NCBI GenBank assembly: GCA_942636505.2
Contig: CALOGB020000056.1
Location: 496,001 to 560,000 of the forward strand
Direction of reading: 5' to 3'
DNA from: an uncultured bacterium
GTDB taxonomy: Bacteria; Pseudomonadota; Alphaproteobacteria; Sphingomonadales; Sphingomonadaceae
DNA length: 64,000 nucleotides
Positions 24,771 to 33,205 of the stretch are shown here, one piece after another (the first letter of the stretch is position 1; every line of letters begins with the position of its first letter). Under the pieces are notes generated by a model, which was given only the letters and a program-made list of their open reading frames with translations, searched no databases and was not told where the DNA came from. The position numbers and the translations under genes were made by a program.

Positions 24771-26522
24771 TTGGCAAGCGAACCGATCATCGCACTCGAT
24801 CCCTCCTGGCCGGCGATGTCGCTCGCCGATGCCGAGCGGATGCTGACCGCGCCCGGCGCGAAGTTCGAGATGGAGATGCTGACGATCGACGGGATCGAGA
24901 CGCGCATATGGAAGAACGCACCGCCGTCGCTCAGGTGGCTGGCCGAGGCGGCGCGCGCGCATGGCGAGCGGGTGTTCACCGCGTATGAGGACGAGCGCGT
25001 CACCTACGAGGCGAACTTTCGGGCGATCGCGGTGCTGGCGCACCGGTTGCGCGAGATGGGAATCGGTCCCGGTGACCGCGTCGCGCTGGCGATGCGCAAC
25101 CTGCCCGAATGGCCGGTCGCGTTCTTTGCGGGTGCGAGCATCGGTGCGATCATGGTGCCGCTCAACGCGTGGTGGACCGGCGCGGAGATGGAATACGGCC
25201 TCGCCGATTCGGGCGCGCGCGTGCTGATCACCGATGACGAGCGGCATCATCGGCTGGAGGCGGCGTATGCGATGCTGCCGGCGCTGGAGCACGTGTTCGT
25301 CGCGCGCGCCGCGGAGCCGCTGACCGGGATCGTGACGCGGCTGGAGGACGTGATCGGCACTCCGCACGACTGGGCTGCGCTGCCCGATGTCGGACTGCCC
25401 GACGCGACCATCGCACCCGACGACGATGCAACGATCTTCTACACCAGCGGCACCACCGGCGCGCCGAAGGGGGCACTCGGCACGCACCGCAACATGATGT
25501 CGAACATCCTGTCCGGCGGCTATTCCTCGGCGCGCTCGTTCTTGCGCCGCGGCGAAGCGCCGCCCGAGCCGACGCCGCGTGTGACGCTGACGGTGATTCC
25601 GCTGTTCCACGTCACCGCCTGCTCGGCGGGGATGATGGGGGTGATCGCGACCGGCAGCACGATGATCTTCATGCGGAAATGGGACACCGTGCGCGCGATG
25701 GAGATCATTGAGCGCGAGAAGGTCAACATCACCGGTGGCGTGCCGACCATCGCGTGGCAGCTTCTGGAGCATCCCGACCGCAAGAAATACGACCTCTCGT
25801 CGCTCGAATCGATCGCTTATGGCGGCGCGCCCGCGGCGCCCGAACTGGTGAAGCGCATCTATGCCGAGTTCGGCGCGATGCCCGGCAATGGCTGGGGCAT
25901 GACCGAGACGATGGCGACCGTCACGCATCACGGCGGCGAGGACTATCTCAACCGCCCGACTAGCGCCGGGCCGCCGGTGGCTGCTGCTGACCTGAAGATC
26001 ATGGCGGACGACGGTGTGACCGAGATGCCTCTGGGCGAAGTCGGCGAACTCTGGGCACGCGGCCCGATGATCGTGAAAGGCTATTGGAACAAGCCGGATG
26101 CGACTGCCTCGACCTTTGTGGGCGGCTGGGTCCGCACGGGCGACCTCGCCCGGCTGGACGAGGAGGGGTTCTGCTACATCGTCGACCGCGCCAAGGACAT
26201 GATCATCCGTGGCGGCGAAAACATCTATTCGAGCGAGGTCGAGAACGTCCTCTACGCGCACCCCGCGGTGACCGACGCGGCGCTGATCGGTATTCCGCAC
26301 CGGATCCTCGGCGAGGAACCGGCTGCGGTGGTCCACCTCGCGCCGGGTGCGGTGACGACCGAGGCGGAGTTGCAGAGCTGGGTGCGGCAGCATCTGGCGG
26401 CGTTCAAGGCGCCGGTTGCTGTGCGGTTCGTGCACGAGACTTTGCCGCGGAATGCGAACGGGAAGATCTTGAAGAAGGATCTGCAGGTGCTGTTTGCGGA
26501 TCGGGTGGGGGTGGTGGCTTAG
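24771..26522 (+). CDS. Acyl-CoA ligase / AMP-binding adenylate-forming enzyme
   Basis: 583 residues of the ANL superfamily, which adenylates a carboxylic acid and transfers it to CoA. The P-loop motif is FYTSGTTGAPKG. The A5-like GWGMTETMAT, the hinge WVRTGDLARLDEEGF and the C-terminal catalytic Lys region NANGKILKKDLQ are all present. The start is TTG 24771 with GGAG about ten bases upstream; the next in-frame ATG (24816) would remove a conserved-looking N-terminal segment. It is divergent from and probably functionally linked to the leftward beta-oxidation genes, activating the substrate acid. Confidence 0.87.
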   Translation: MASEPIIALDPSWPAMSLADAERMLTAPGAKFEMEMLTIDGIETRIWKNAPPSLRWLAEAARAHGERVFTAYEDERVTYEANFRAIAVLAHRLREMGIGPGDRVALAMRNLPEWPVAFFAGASIGAIMVPLNAWWTGAEMEYGLADSGARVLITDDERHHRLEAAYAMLPALEHVFVARAAEPLTGIVTRLEDVIGTPHDWAALPDVGLPDATIAPDDDATIFYTSGTTGAPKGALGTHRNMMSNILSGGYSSARSFLRRGEAPPEPTPRVTLTVIPLFHVTACSAGMMGVIATGSTMIFMRKWDTVRAMEIIEREKVNITGGVPTIAWQLLEHPDRKKYDLSSLESIAYGGAPAAPELVKRIYAEFGAMPGNGWGMTETMATVTHHGGEDYLNRPTSAGPPVAAADLKIMADDGVTEMPLGEVGELWARGPMIVKGYWNKPDATASTFVGGWVRTGDLARLDEEGFCYIVDRAKDMIIRGGENIYSSEVENVLYAHPAVTDAALIGIPHRILGEEPAAVVHLAPGAVTTEAELQSWVRQHLAAFKAPVAVRFVHETLPRNANGKILKKDLQVLFADRVGVVA

Positions 26523-26548
26523 CCGCAGCGTGCCTGCCCGGGCGCGCC

Positions 26549-26651
26549 GCCCCGGCGGAGGCCGGGGTCCAGTCGGGAAGGTCGTGGTAACGACGCGTTG
26601 CCCTACGTTGGCGACGTTCCCCAACTGGGCCCCGGCCTCCGCCGGGGTGGT
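26549..26651. repeat. Palindromic repeat, family C, copy between convergent genes
   Basis: Arms CGCCCCGGCGGAGGCCGGGG-like and GGCCCCGGCCTCCGCCGGGG-like, with a loop similar to that of the 11422-11530 copy and the same trailing GGTGGTGGTT. It separates the acyl-CoA ligase and glpK 3' ends. Confidence 0.82.
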
Positions 26652-26678
26652 GGTTGGAGTTGCGGCGCGCGATCGGTT

Positions 26679-28163
26679 CTAGGGCTTCGACCCTGCGACG
26701 ACCGCATCGACCGCAGCCTTCCATCCCGCCAGTCGCGTCTGCCGTTCGTCCTCGCCTAGCGATGGCGCGAAAGTCTCGACCGCGCCGCGCATTGAAGCGG
26801 CCTCCTCCAGCCCTCCGAACAGCCCCGCACCCACGCCCGCCAGCATCGCCGCGCCCAATGCGGTCGTCTCGGCAAATTTCGGCCGCTCGACCTCAATGTC
26901 GAGCAAATTCGCCATGTCCTGCGCCATCCAGTCGTTGGCGACCATGCCGCCGTCGATCCGCAAGCTGTGCCAGTCGATTCCATCGGCGGCGAACGCGGTC
27001 TTCAGGTCGTGCGCCTGGTACGCCATCGCCTCCAGCGCCGCGCGGGCCACATGCGCCTTGCCCGTGGCGAAGCTCAGTCCCGAGATGCTCGCGCGGGCGT
27101 CCGGCTCCCACCACGGCGCGCCGAGGCCGCTGAGCGCGGGCACCAGGTACACGCCGCCGGTGTCGGGCACGCTGCGGGCCAATGCTTCGGTTTCGGCGGC
27201 CGTGCCGATCAGGCCGAGCGTGTCGCGGAGCCACTGGACGAGGCTGCCGGCGACGAACACCGATCCCTCCAGCGCATAGGCGCGCTCGCCGCCAAGCTGC
27301 CACGCGACCGTCGAGAGCATCCGGTGCCCCGATGTCGGCGGCGTCGCGCCGGCGTGCGTGAGGATGAACGCACCCGTGCCGAACGTCGCCTTGGTCTGGC
27401 CGAGTGCGAGGCAGGCCTGTCCGATCGCAGCTGCCTGCTGGTCGCCTGCGATGCCGCAGATCGGAATCGCCGCGCCGAACGCGGTCGTTTCGCCGAATCG
27501 TCCGGCGCAGTCGACGATCTCAGGCAACACCGCGGGGGGTACGCCGAACAGCGCGCAGAGCTCGTCGTCCCAGCCGCCGGTGTGCACGTCCATCAAGGCG
27601 GTGCGCGAGGCGTTGGTCGCGTCCGTCACGTGCAACCCGCCGGTCAGTTTCCATATCAGCCAGCTGTCGACCGTGCCGATCGCAAGGCGCGCTCCCGCGT
27701 CGGCGAGTTGGGGCCACTTCCGCATGGCCCAGCCGATCTTCGAGGCGGAGAAATACGGGTCGAGCAACAGGCCGGTCTTGGCCCGGACCTCGGCTTCGTG
27801 GCCCTGTTCGCGCAAGTCTCGGCAGGTCGCGGCGGTACGCCTGTCCTGCCAGACGATTGCGGGCGCTAGCGGTTCGCCGGTCGCGCGGTCCCAGAAGACG
27901 ATCGTCTCGCGCTGGTTGGTGATGCCGATCCCGGCGATCCGGTGCGCGCCGCCCGCCTGCGCGACCATCGCCGCGGTCACCCGCAGCGTCTTGCGCCAGA
28001 TCTCGGCAGCGTCATGCTCTACCCATCCGGCGCGGGGGTATTTCTGGTCGAGTGCGCGAGCTTCGCTGGCGATGCAGCGGCCGCCGGTCGCGAACAGCAT
28101 GGCGCGGGTGGAGGTGGTGCCCTCGTCGATGACGAGAATTAGATCATTGGCGTCGTTCGGCAT
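26679..28163 (-). CDS. glpK: Glycerol kinase
   Basis: 494 residues, normal length for GlpK, which phosphorylates glycerol to sn-glycerol 3-phosphate with ATP. FGGY-family features are seen: IDEGTTSTRAMLF at the N-terminus, GITNQRET, TFGTGAFILTH, and the C-terminal IDGGMVANDWMAQ plus TTALGAAMLAG. No glpF, glpD or glpR neighbour is present, so uptake and oxidation are encoded elsewhere. The ribosome-binding site is weak. Divergent from the AI-2E-family gene with a 49-base gap. Confidence 0.93.
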   Translation of the reverse strand: MPNDANDLILVIDEGTTSTRAMLFATGGRCIASEARALDQKYPRAGWVEHDAAEIWRKTLRVTAAMVAQAGGAHRIAGIGITNQRETIVFWDRATGEPLAPAIVWQDRRTAATCRDLREQGHEAEVRAKTGLLLDPYFSASKIGWAMRKWPQLADAGARLAIGTVDSWLIWKLTGGLHVTDATNASRTALMDVHTGGWDDELCALFGVPPAVLPEIVDCAGRFGETTAFGAAIPICGIAGDQQAAAIGQACLALGQTKATFGTGAFILTHAGATPPTSGHRMLSTVAWQLGGERAYALEGSVFVAGSLVQWLRDTLGLIGTAAETEALARSVPDTGGVYLVPALSGLGAPWWEPDARASISGLSFATGKAHVARAALEAMAYQAHDLKTAFAADGIDWHSLRIDGGMVANDWMAQDMANLLDIEVERPKFAETTALGAAMLAGVGAGLFGGLEEAASMRGAVETFAPSLGEDERQTRLAGWKAAVDAVVAGSKP

Positions 28164-28212
28164 GCTTGAATGCTAGCCACGATTACGGGATGGGGGAACA
28201 AAGGAAAATGCC

Positions 28213-29484
28213 ATGACGGACGAGGGCCTTCGCCACGAAAAGAACCAGCCGCAAGGCGGGGACAGCGCCGTTACCGAAGGTCCGCCGGCCGAGAGTGCGT
28301 TCGGGCTGCCGATCGCGGTCGGGGTCGAGGATGCGATGCGAATCGCGCAGCGTCGCGATCGGTTGCTGGCGGCGCTGACACTGACCGCGGGTGTCGGGCT
28401 CATACTCGCGACGCCGTTCGCGTTGAAATCCGGAGCGGAGTTCTTCCTTCCGCTCACGATCGCGCTGGTGATTTCCGTTGCCTTGGTGCCGGTGCTCGAA
28501 TGGCTCGAGCGGCGGCATGTTCCTTCGCCGCTGGCCGCGATCCTGTGTATCCTCGTCTTCCTCATCGCCGCGAACATCGCGATCGCTGCGATCCTTGTGC
28601 CGGCGACCGACTTCTTCCGCCTGCTGCCGACGCGGCTCGACCGGATCCAGAGCAATCTCGCGCCGTTGCTCGATCTCTATTCGAGCCTCGAGAAATACGT
28701 GAACAAGACGCTGCGGCAGGTCGCATCGACGCCGATCAAGCAGCCGGCGACCGCAGGCGTAGCCGCGCCCGGCTCGATCCTCGAACTCGCCGCCACGTCG
28801 GCACCGGCCGTCATTGTGCAATTCTTGTTTGGAATCCTGATCGTGTTCTTCTTCCTGTCCGGCTGGACGCGGATGCGGCGGCAGACGATCACGGGGCGGA
28901 CCAGCTTCGATGGGGCGATGGCGACCGCCCGCGTCATCCAGGATATCGTCGACGACGTATCGGCGTATCTGGGCACGATTACCCTCATCAACATCGTGTT
29001 AGGGATCGTCACCGGGACCGCGTTATGGTTCATCGGCATGCCGTATCCGGCGATGTGGGGCGGGATCGTCGCGCTGCTCAACTACATTCCGTATTTTGGA
29101 CCGGTGATCGGTGCGTTCCTGCTCGCGCTGGGTGGGCTGATGACGTTCTCCGACATCTGGATGGCGATGCTGCCGCCGGCGGTGATGTACGGGCTGCACC
29201 TGGTCGAGGCGAACGCGATCACGCCGTTCGTGGTCGGGCACCGGCTGACGATCAGCCCGTTGCTGATCCTGATCTCGCTGAGCTTTTGGGGATGGGTGTG
29301 GGGCACGTCGGGGGCGTTGCTGGCGGTGCCGCTGCTGATTATCATCCAGACGGTCGTGAAGGCCGCTGGCAAGCCCGATATCGCCGGTTTCCTGTTCGAG
29401 CACGGGACGCTGGTGCAGCCCAAGGCCGGGCGAAATCGCGGTCGTGGCGACCCGCCTGAGGCACAACGTGAAACTGGCGGATAA
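28213..29484 (+). CDS. AI-2E family (PerM-like) membrane transporter
   Basis: 423 residues with about eight hydrophobic segments. It has the typical AI-2E/UPF0118 order: paired N-terminal helices, a soluble middle (residues ~130-200), and a conserved C-terminal part with NYIPYFGPVIGAFL and a final cluster of helices. The family exports varied compounds, and some members are Na+/H+ antiporters, so the AI-2 name should not be taken literally. AAAGGA lies before ATG 28213. The C-terminus is a charged cytoplasmic tail. Immediately downstream are the two tRNA-Asp genes. Confidence 0.82.
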   Translation: MTDEGLRHEKNQPQGGDSAVTEGPPAESAFGLPIAVGVEDAMRIAQRRDRLLAALTLTAGVGLILATPFALKSGAEFFLPLTIALVISVALVPVLEWLERRHVPSPLAAILCILVFLIAANIAIAAILVPATDFFRLLPTRLDRIQSNLAPLLDLYSSLEKYVNKTLRQVASTPIKQPATAGVAAPGSILELAATSAPAVIVQFLFGILIVFFFLSGWTRMRRQTITGRTSFDGAMATARVIQDIVDDVSAYLGTITLINIVLGIVTGTALWFIGMPYPAMWGGIVALLNYIPYFGPVIGAFLLALGGLMTFSDIWMAMLPPAVMYGLHLVEANAITPFVVGHRLTISPLLILISLSFWGWVWGTSGALLAVPLLIIIQTVVKAAGKPDIAGFLFEHGTLVQPKAGRNRGRGDPPEAQRETGG

Positions 29485-29538
29485 TTTGGGTTGACGGTAT
29501 CCGAACCCTCGCCTAGTTGCCGCCTCCACGCTGTTTCA

Positions 29539-29615
<77 letters not shown>

Positions 29616-29712
29616 TCGTTTGCCCTGACCGGGTAGATGGTTCGAGATTGTGTTGAGGTTTTGACGAGCCTTCCCGCGTGTCCTCTGGGGCGCTAGGTTC
29701 GTCATTGGGAAT

Positions 29713-29789
<77 letters not shown>

Positions 29790-29845
29790 CCCTGATGGGT
29801 GGCCGAGATCCTTTTCAGAAATCTTTCAGATACGTGCCCTCTTGT

Positions 29846-29920
29846 TCCCTCGCGAACGCGGGGGGCCAGAGGCCGCATGCATTGCTCGGTATTTAGCTGG
29901 GCCCCCGCGTCCGCGGGGGA
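29846..29920. repeat. Palindromic repeat, family C, copy after tRNA genes
   Basis: Arms CCCTCGCGAACGCGGGGG and CCCCCGCGTCCGCGGGGG with inner GGCCAG/CTGGGC. It lies between the tRNA pair and the convergent DUF2842 gene. Its left end (CTTGTTCCCTCGCGAA) resembles the copy near 40952. Confidence 0.8.
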
Positions 29921-29938
29921 GCCCCTCGGAAGCTGCTG

Positions 29939-30139
29939 CTACCGCCCGAGCTCCATCCAGCGCAGGACCGGCTTCAGCGGTGCGATCCAGATCAGGCCGG
30001 TGAACAGGTAGAACACCAACTGCCCCAGCCAGTGCCAGCTGCCGACGATGTTCGACAGGCTGACGATCGCCACGCACCACACCAGGATCAGGAGCAGGAT
30101 GCCGAGCATCCCGACGGGTTTGCGCCAGGTTGGCGTCAT
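29939..30139 (-). CDS. DUF2842 small membrane protein
   Basis: 66 residues with two transmembrane segments (GMLGILLLILVWCVAIVSL and LVFYLFTGLIWIAPL). It matches the alphaproteobacterial DUF2842 pattern (TPTWRKP start, GxxWIxPLKPVLRWME end). ATG 30139 overlaps the stop of the upstream cyclo-ligase gene by four bases (ATGA), so it is translationally coupled to it. Its function is unknown. Confidence 0.8.
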   Translation of the reverse strand: MTPTWRKPVGMLGILLLILVWCVAIVSLSNIVGSWHWLGQLVFYLFTGLIWIAPLKPVLRWMELGR

Positions 30140-30669
30140 GGCGTGATCCAGTCTGATTCGGTGGCGATGGCGTGGAGTGGGACGTCCCACGGGTCTGGGG
30201 TCAGGCTATCGACCTGCTGCACCGATAGCGCAATGCCGACACGCCAGGCGTTTGGGTGCGCGAGGAAGGCGCGGTCGTAATAGCCGGCGCCCTGGCCGAT
30301 CCGGTTACCGCTGCGGTCGAAGCCGACGAGCGGGGTCAGGATGATGTCGGGTTCGAGTTCGGCGGCGTCCTCGGCGGGCTGGTGCAAGCCGAATGGTCCG
30401 GCGATCAGCGCCGCCTCGGTCGCCCAGGACAGGAAGCGCATCGGCAGCGAACGGCGGACGACATGGGGCAGGGCGATGACGCATCCGGCATCGACCGCGG
30501 CGCGCGCGAAGGGCGAGGGATCCGCTTCGCCCCCGAACGGGACGTAGGAGGCGACCGTCAATCCAGGTTTCAGCCGTGCCAGAAACGCCGACGGCACAGG
30601 AAGCTCGACGGGCGGGCACGCTTCCCGTGCGGCACGGAGCGAGGCTCTCAGCGCGCTCTTGTCGGTCAT
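30136..30669 (-). CDS. ygfA: 5-formyltetrahydrofolate cyclo-ligase
   Basis: 177 residues of the 5-FTHF cyclo-ligase family, which uses ATP to convert 5-formyl-THF to 5,10-methenyl-THF. Motifs are YVPFGGEADPSPF (substrate/nucleotide region), TPLVGFDRSGNRIGQGAGYYDR (signature with Gly-rich Tyr-Tyr-Asp-Arg) and a final DVPLHAIATE. It follows the 6S RNA gene, the arrangement found in many proteobacteria, where ygfA is co-transcribed with ssrS. Confidence 0.9.
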   Translation of the reverse strand: MTDKSALRASLRAAREACPPVELPVPSAFLARLKPGLTVASYVPFGGEADPSPFARAAVDAGCVIALPHVVRRSLPMRFLSWATEAALIAGPFGLHQPAEDAAELEPDIILTPLVGFDRSGNRIGQGAGYYDRAFLAHPNAWRVGIALSVQQVDSLTPDPWDVPLHAIATESDWITP

Positions 30670-30675
30670 GCGCGT

Positions 30676-30834
30676 GCAACCCTGAGATAGGGGGAAGATG
30701 GTGATGTGGCGGGCCCACCATGGCCGTGTGCCGGGTTATCCACTGACGCACGGTACGTCAGGTGGGGACCATGTGCTTCGGACCAGGATCCTAACAGGGA
30801 CAGCCCCCTATGGATGATGAATAGCCTCAGGGAT
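30676..30834 (-). ncRNA. ssrS: 6S RNA (ssrS)
   Basis: A gene-free 204-base gap between zapA and the cyclo-ligase gene, the classic site of 6S RNA. On the minus strand CCCTGAG (30832-30826) near the 5' end pairs with CTCAGGG (30686-30680) near the 3' end, forming the closing stem of a long, interrupted hairpin of about 155 bases. Inner helices include GTACCGTGCG-type pairs around the middle and ATGGTGGGCCC. A TTTATTATC box directly precedes the 5' end and could be its -10 element. 6S RNA binds sigma-70 RNA polymerase by mimicking an open promoter. Ends are approximate. Confidence 0.85.
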
Positions 30835-30873
30835 AATAAAGGCTCGTACCGGGCAGAACCCGCCACAGCCAAT

Positions 30874-31197
30874 CTAGGCGTTGGGCGGGCTAAGCTCAAG
30901 GGGCGACTGTTCGAGAGCTTGGGCAAGCCCTTCGAGACGATCGGCGATCCGGGTAAGTGCGATCTCGCTGACTGCGGAGCCTTCGGGTGGCCGGTGCGCG
31001 GCTTCGTCGAGGTCGTCGGCGAGCATCAGCGCGACGAACAGCATCGCGCGCTCGGCGCTGAGGCCGCCTGCGGCACGGTCCGCGGTCGCCCAGCGCTCGG
31101 CGACCATCGCGCCCAGCAGGCGCACGCGCGACTCTTCGCCGTCACGGCAGGCGACGGCGTGGGGACGACCGCCGATATCGAGCATGACCTGGGCCAT
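30874..31197 (-). CDS. zapA: Cell division protein ZapA
   Basis: 107 residues with a small N-terminal globular domain (VMLDIGGRPHAVACRDGEE, the FtsZ-binding fold) and a C-terminal helix for coiled-coil tetramer formation. ZapA bundles FtsZ protofilaments at the division ring. ATG 31197 overlaps the TAA of the small coiled-coil gene upstream by one base (TAATG), so the pair is translationally coupled. 6S RNA follows 40 bases downstream. Confidence 0.87.
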   Translation of the reverse strand: MAQVMLDIGGRPHAVACRDGEESRVRLLGAMVAERWATADRAAGGLSAERAMLFVALMLADDLDEAAHRPPEGSAVSEIALTRIADRLEGLAQALEQSPLELSPPNA

Positions 31198-31391
31198 TAG
31201 TTGGGGCTCCCGCGCGTGATGACGTCGTCGAGCGCGGCGACGGCTTCGGCCATCCGCGCCTTGAGCGCGGCGTGGCGCTTGGCGAGCGCGTCGCCGGCTT
31301 CGGTGCGGGCTGCAATGGCGGATTCGATCCGTGCGATCGCGGCGTCGATCCGTTCGACGGCAGTTGGTCCGTCGGGAAGTGTTTCTGACAT
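31197..31391 (-). CDS. Small coiled-coil protein coupled to ZapA
   Basis: 64 residues, almost entirely predicted helix with alternating Ala/Leu/Ile and charged residues (AIARIESAIAARTEAGDALAKR). It is likely a coiled coil. It starts at ATG 31391 and overlaps zapA by one base. I do not recognise a named family. The size, coiled-coil character and coupling suggest a ZapB-like or other division-ring accessory protein, but that is inference from context. Confidence 0.65.
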   Translation of the reverse strand: MSETLPDGPTAVERIDAAIARIESAIAARTEAGDALAKRHAALKARMAEAVAALDDVITRGSPN

Positions 31392-31461
31392 GCCATGCGA
31401 GATAGCATGGACGGGGGGTGCGACAAGTCGGTTTAGGCGAAACCCATCACCATCCACGGTG

Positions 31462-31467
31462 TTGACA
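31462..31467 (+). promoter_or_regulatory. Possible -35 element upstream of gap
   Basis: A perfect TTGACA lies 69 bases before the gap start, in the divergent gap between the coiled-coil gene and gap. The -10 at 17-base spacing (GCAAAG) is poor, so this is only a weak candidate for the gap-pgk promoter. Confidence 0.25.
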
Positions 31468-31535
31468 GGGCGCCCCACCGCCCCGCAAAGGCTGCGCGCC
31501 CGGAACGGACTCGCGGGCGTAGCGGAGAGACAGCA

Positions 31536-32546
31536 ATGACGGTCAAGGTTGCGATCAACGGTTTCGGGCGCATCGGCCGTCTCGTCGCCCGTGCGGTACT
31601 CGAACAGTCGAACGGCGCACTCGAACTCGTCGCGATCAACGATCTCGGCGATGCCAAGTCGAACGCTTGGCTGTTCAAGCGCGACAGCGTGCACGGCAAG
31701 TATCCGGGTGAGGTTTCGGCCGAAGGCAACGAGCTGGTCGTCGATGGCAAGCGCATTCGCGTCACTGCCGAGCGCGATCCCGCCAACTTGCCGCACGCCG
31801 AGCTGGGCGTCGACATCGTCCTCGAGTGCACCGGCTTCTTCACCGACAAGGCGAGCTGCCAAAAGCATCTCGATGCGGGTGCCAAGAAGGTACTGATCTC
31901 GGCACCGGGCAAGAATGTCGACCTGACCGTCGTCTACGGCGTCAACCACGACAAGCTGACCGCCGAGCACACGATCGTCTCGAACGCGTCGTGCACCACC
32001 AACTGTCTCGCGCCCGTCGCCAAGGTGCTGAACGATGCGATCGGCATCGAGCGCGGCCTGATGACGACCGTGCATGCGTACACCAACGACCAGAAGATCC
32101 TCGACCAGATCCACCCGGACCTGCGTCGCGCGCGTGCTGCGGCGATGTCGATGATCCCGACCACGACGGGTGCCGCGCGTGCGGTTGCCGAGGTGCTGCC
32201 GGAGCTGAAGGGCAAGCTCGACGGTTCGGCGATCCGCGTGCCGGTGCCGGACGTTTCGCTGATCGACCTGACCTTCACCCCGTCGCGCGATACGACGCGT
32301 GAAGAGGTGAATGCGGTGCTGAAGGCAGCATCCGAGAGCGGCCCGCTGGTCGGCGTGCTCGACTGGTCGGACGAGCCGCTCGTCTCGATCGATCTCCAGC
32401 ATACCCCGGCGTCGTCGACGATCGACAGCCTGGAGACCGCGGTGATCGACGGCAAGCTGGTTCGCGTCGTCAGCTGGTACGACAACGAGTGGGGCTTCTC
32501 GAACCGGATGGTCGATACGGCGACGGCGATGGCGAAGTTCATCTAA
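31536..32546 (+). CDS. gap: Glyceraldehyde-3-phosphate dehydrogenase, type I
   Basis: 336 residues. NAD-dependent oxidation and phosphorylation of glyceraldehyde 3-phosphate in glycolysis and the lower Entner-Doudoroff route. Rossmann motif [13 protein letters not shown], an Asp after the second strand (INDLGD) favouring NAD, catalytic Cys in SNASCTTNC (about 153) and the base His in HAYTNDQ are all present. GGAGAG precedes the ATG. It heads a glycolytic run gap - MOSC gene - pgk - (TlpA-like, toxin-antitoxin) - fbaB. Confidence 0.95.
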   Translation: MTVKVAINGFGRIGRLVARAVLEQSNGALELVAINDLGDAKSNAWLFKRDSVHGKYPGEVSAEGNELVVDGKRIRVTAERDPANLPHAELGVDIVLECTGFFTDKASCQKHLDAGAKKVLISAPGKNVDLTVVYGVNHDKLTAEHTIVSNASCTTNCLAPVAKVLNDAIGIERGLMTTVHAYTNDQKILDQIHPDLRRARAAAMSMIPTTTGAARAVAEVLPELKGKLDGSAIRVPVPDVSLIDLTFTPSRDTTREEVNAVLKAASESGPLVGVLDWSDEPLVSIDLQHTPASSTIDSLETAVIDGKLVRVVSWYDNEWGFSNRMVDTATAMAKFI

Positions 32547-32590
32547 GGTAGACGGACGCTGCGTTCCTACAACTTCCGGTCCGACCAAAA

Positions 32591-32676
32591 CCGTCATCCC
32601 AGCGAAAGCTGGGATCTCCCCATTCGGGTCGAGACACCCGCCAACGAGGAGACCCCAGCTTTCGCTGGGGTGACGG
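32591..32676. repeat. Palindromic repeat, family C, copy 2
   Basis: Outer arms CCGTCATCCCAGCGAAAGCT and CAGCTTTCGCTGGGGTGACGG-like are complementary. It lies between gap and the MOSC-domain gene and ends 37 bases before the latter's GTG. Confidence 0.85.
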
Positions 32677-32713
32677 GGATTGGGATGGGTGGCAGGCCCC
32701 TCGTGATGACATC

Positions 32714-33205
32714 GTGGTAGAAGGCGAGGCCGCCGTCGGTATTGGGATCGGCACCATCGCCGGGATCGCCCGACATCCTTGCGCGAAAGCCCCGATGGAG
32801 GTCATCGACGATGTCGAGATCACCATCGAGGCCGGGCTGCACGGCGATTTCCGCGGCTACGTGAAACCCGGCGGCAAGGGCCGGCGTCAGGTAACGCTGC
32901 TCGAACGCGGCGACTGGGCAGCGGCGATGGCCGAGGTGGGCCAGGATATCCCATGGTATGAACGCCGCGCGAACCTGCTCGTCGACGGCTTCGACCTACC
33001 GCAGATACCCGGCACCCGCCTGCGCATCGGCGCGGACGTCGTGCTGGAGGTGACGCGCCATACCGATCCGTGCGACCGCATGGATGCACTGGCGCCAGGG
33101 TTGTTCGCCGCGCTGACGCCGGATTGGCGGGGCGGGGCCTGTACCCGAGTTTTGATGGGCGGCAGAATCGCCGTCGGTGATGAGATCAGGATCGAAGAAC
33201 CATGA
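32714..33205 (+). CDS. MOSC domain protein
   Basis: 163 residues with the MOSC (molybdenum cofactor sulfurase C-terminal) fold pattern: [16 protein letters not shown] start, [24 protein letters not shown], a conserved [17 protein letters not shown] end. The expected Cys is present (GGACTRV). MOSC proteins bind sulfur carried on Cys for metal-sulfur cluster or cofactor chemistry; the substrate here is unknown. GTG 32714 is the only reasonable in-frame start but has no clear ribosome-binding site and a repeat lies just upstream. The stop overlaps pgk by four bases (ATGA), so the gene is embedded in the glycolytic operon. Confidence 0.75.
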   Translation: MVEGEAAVGIGIGTIAGIARHPCAKAPMEVIDDVEITIEAGLHGDFRGYVKPGGKGRRQVTLLERGDWAAAMAEVGQDIPWYERRANLLVDGFDLPQIPGTRLRIGADVVLEVTRHTDPCDRMDALAPGLFAALTPDWRGGACTRVLMGGRIAVGDEIRIEEP

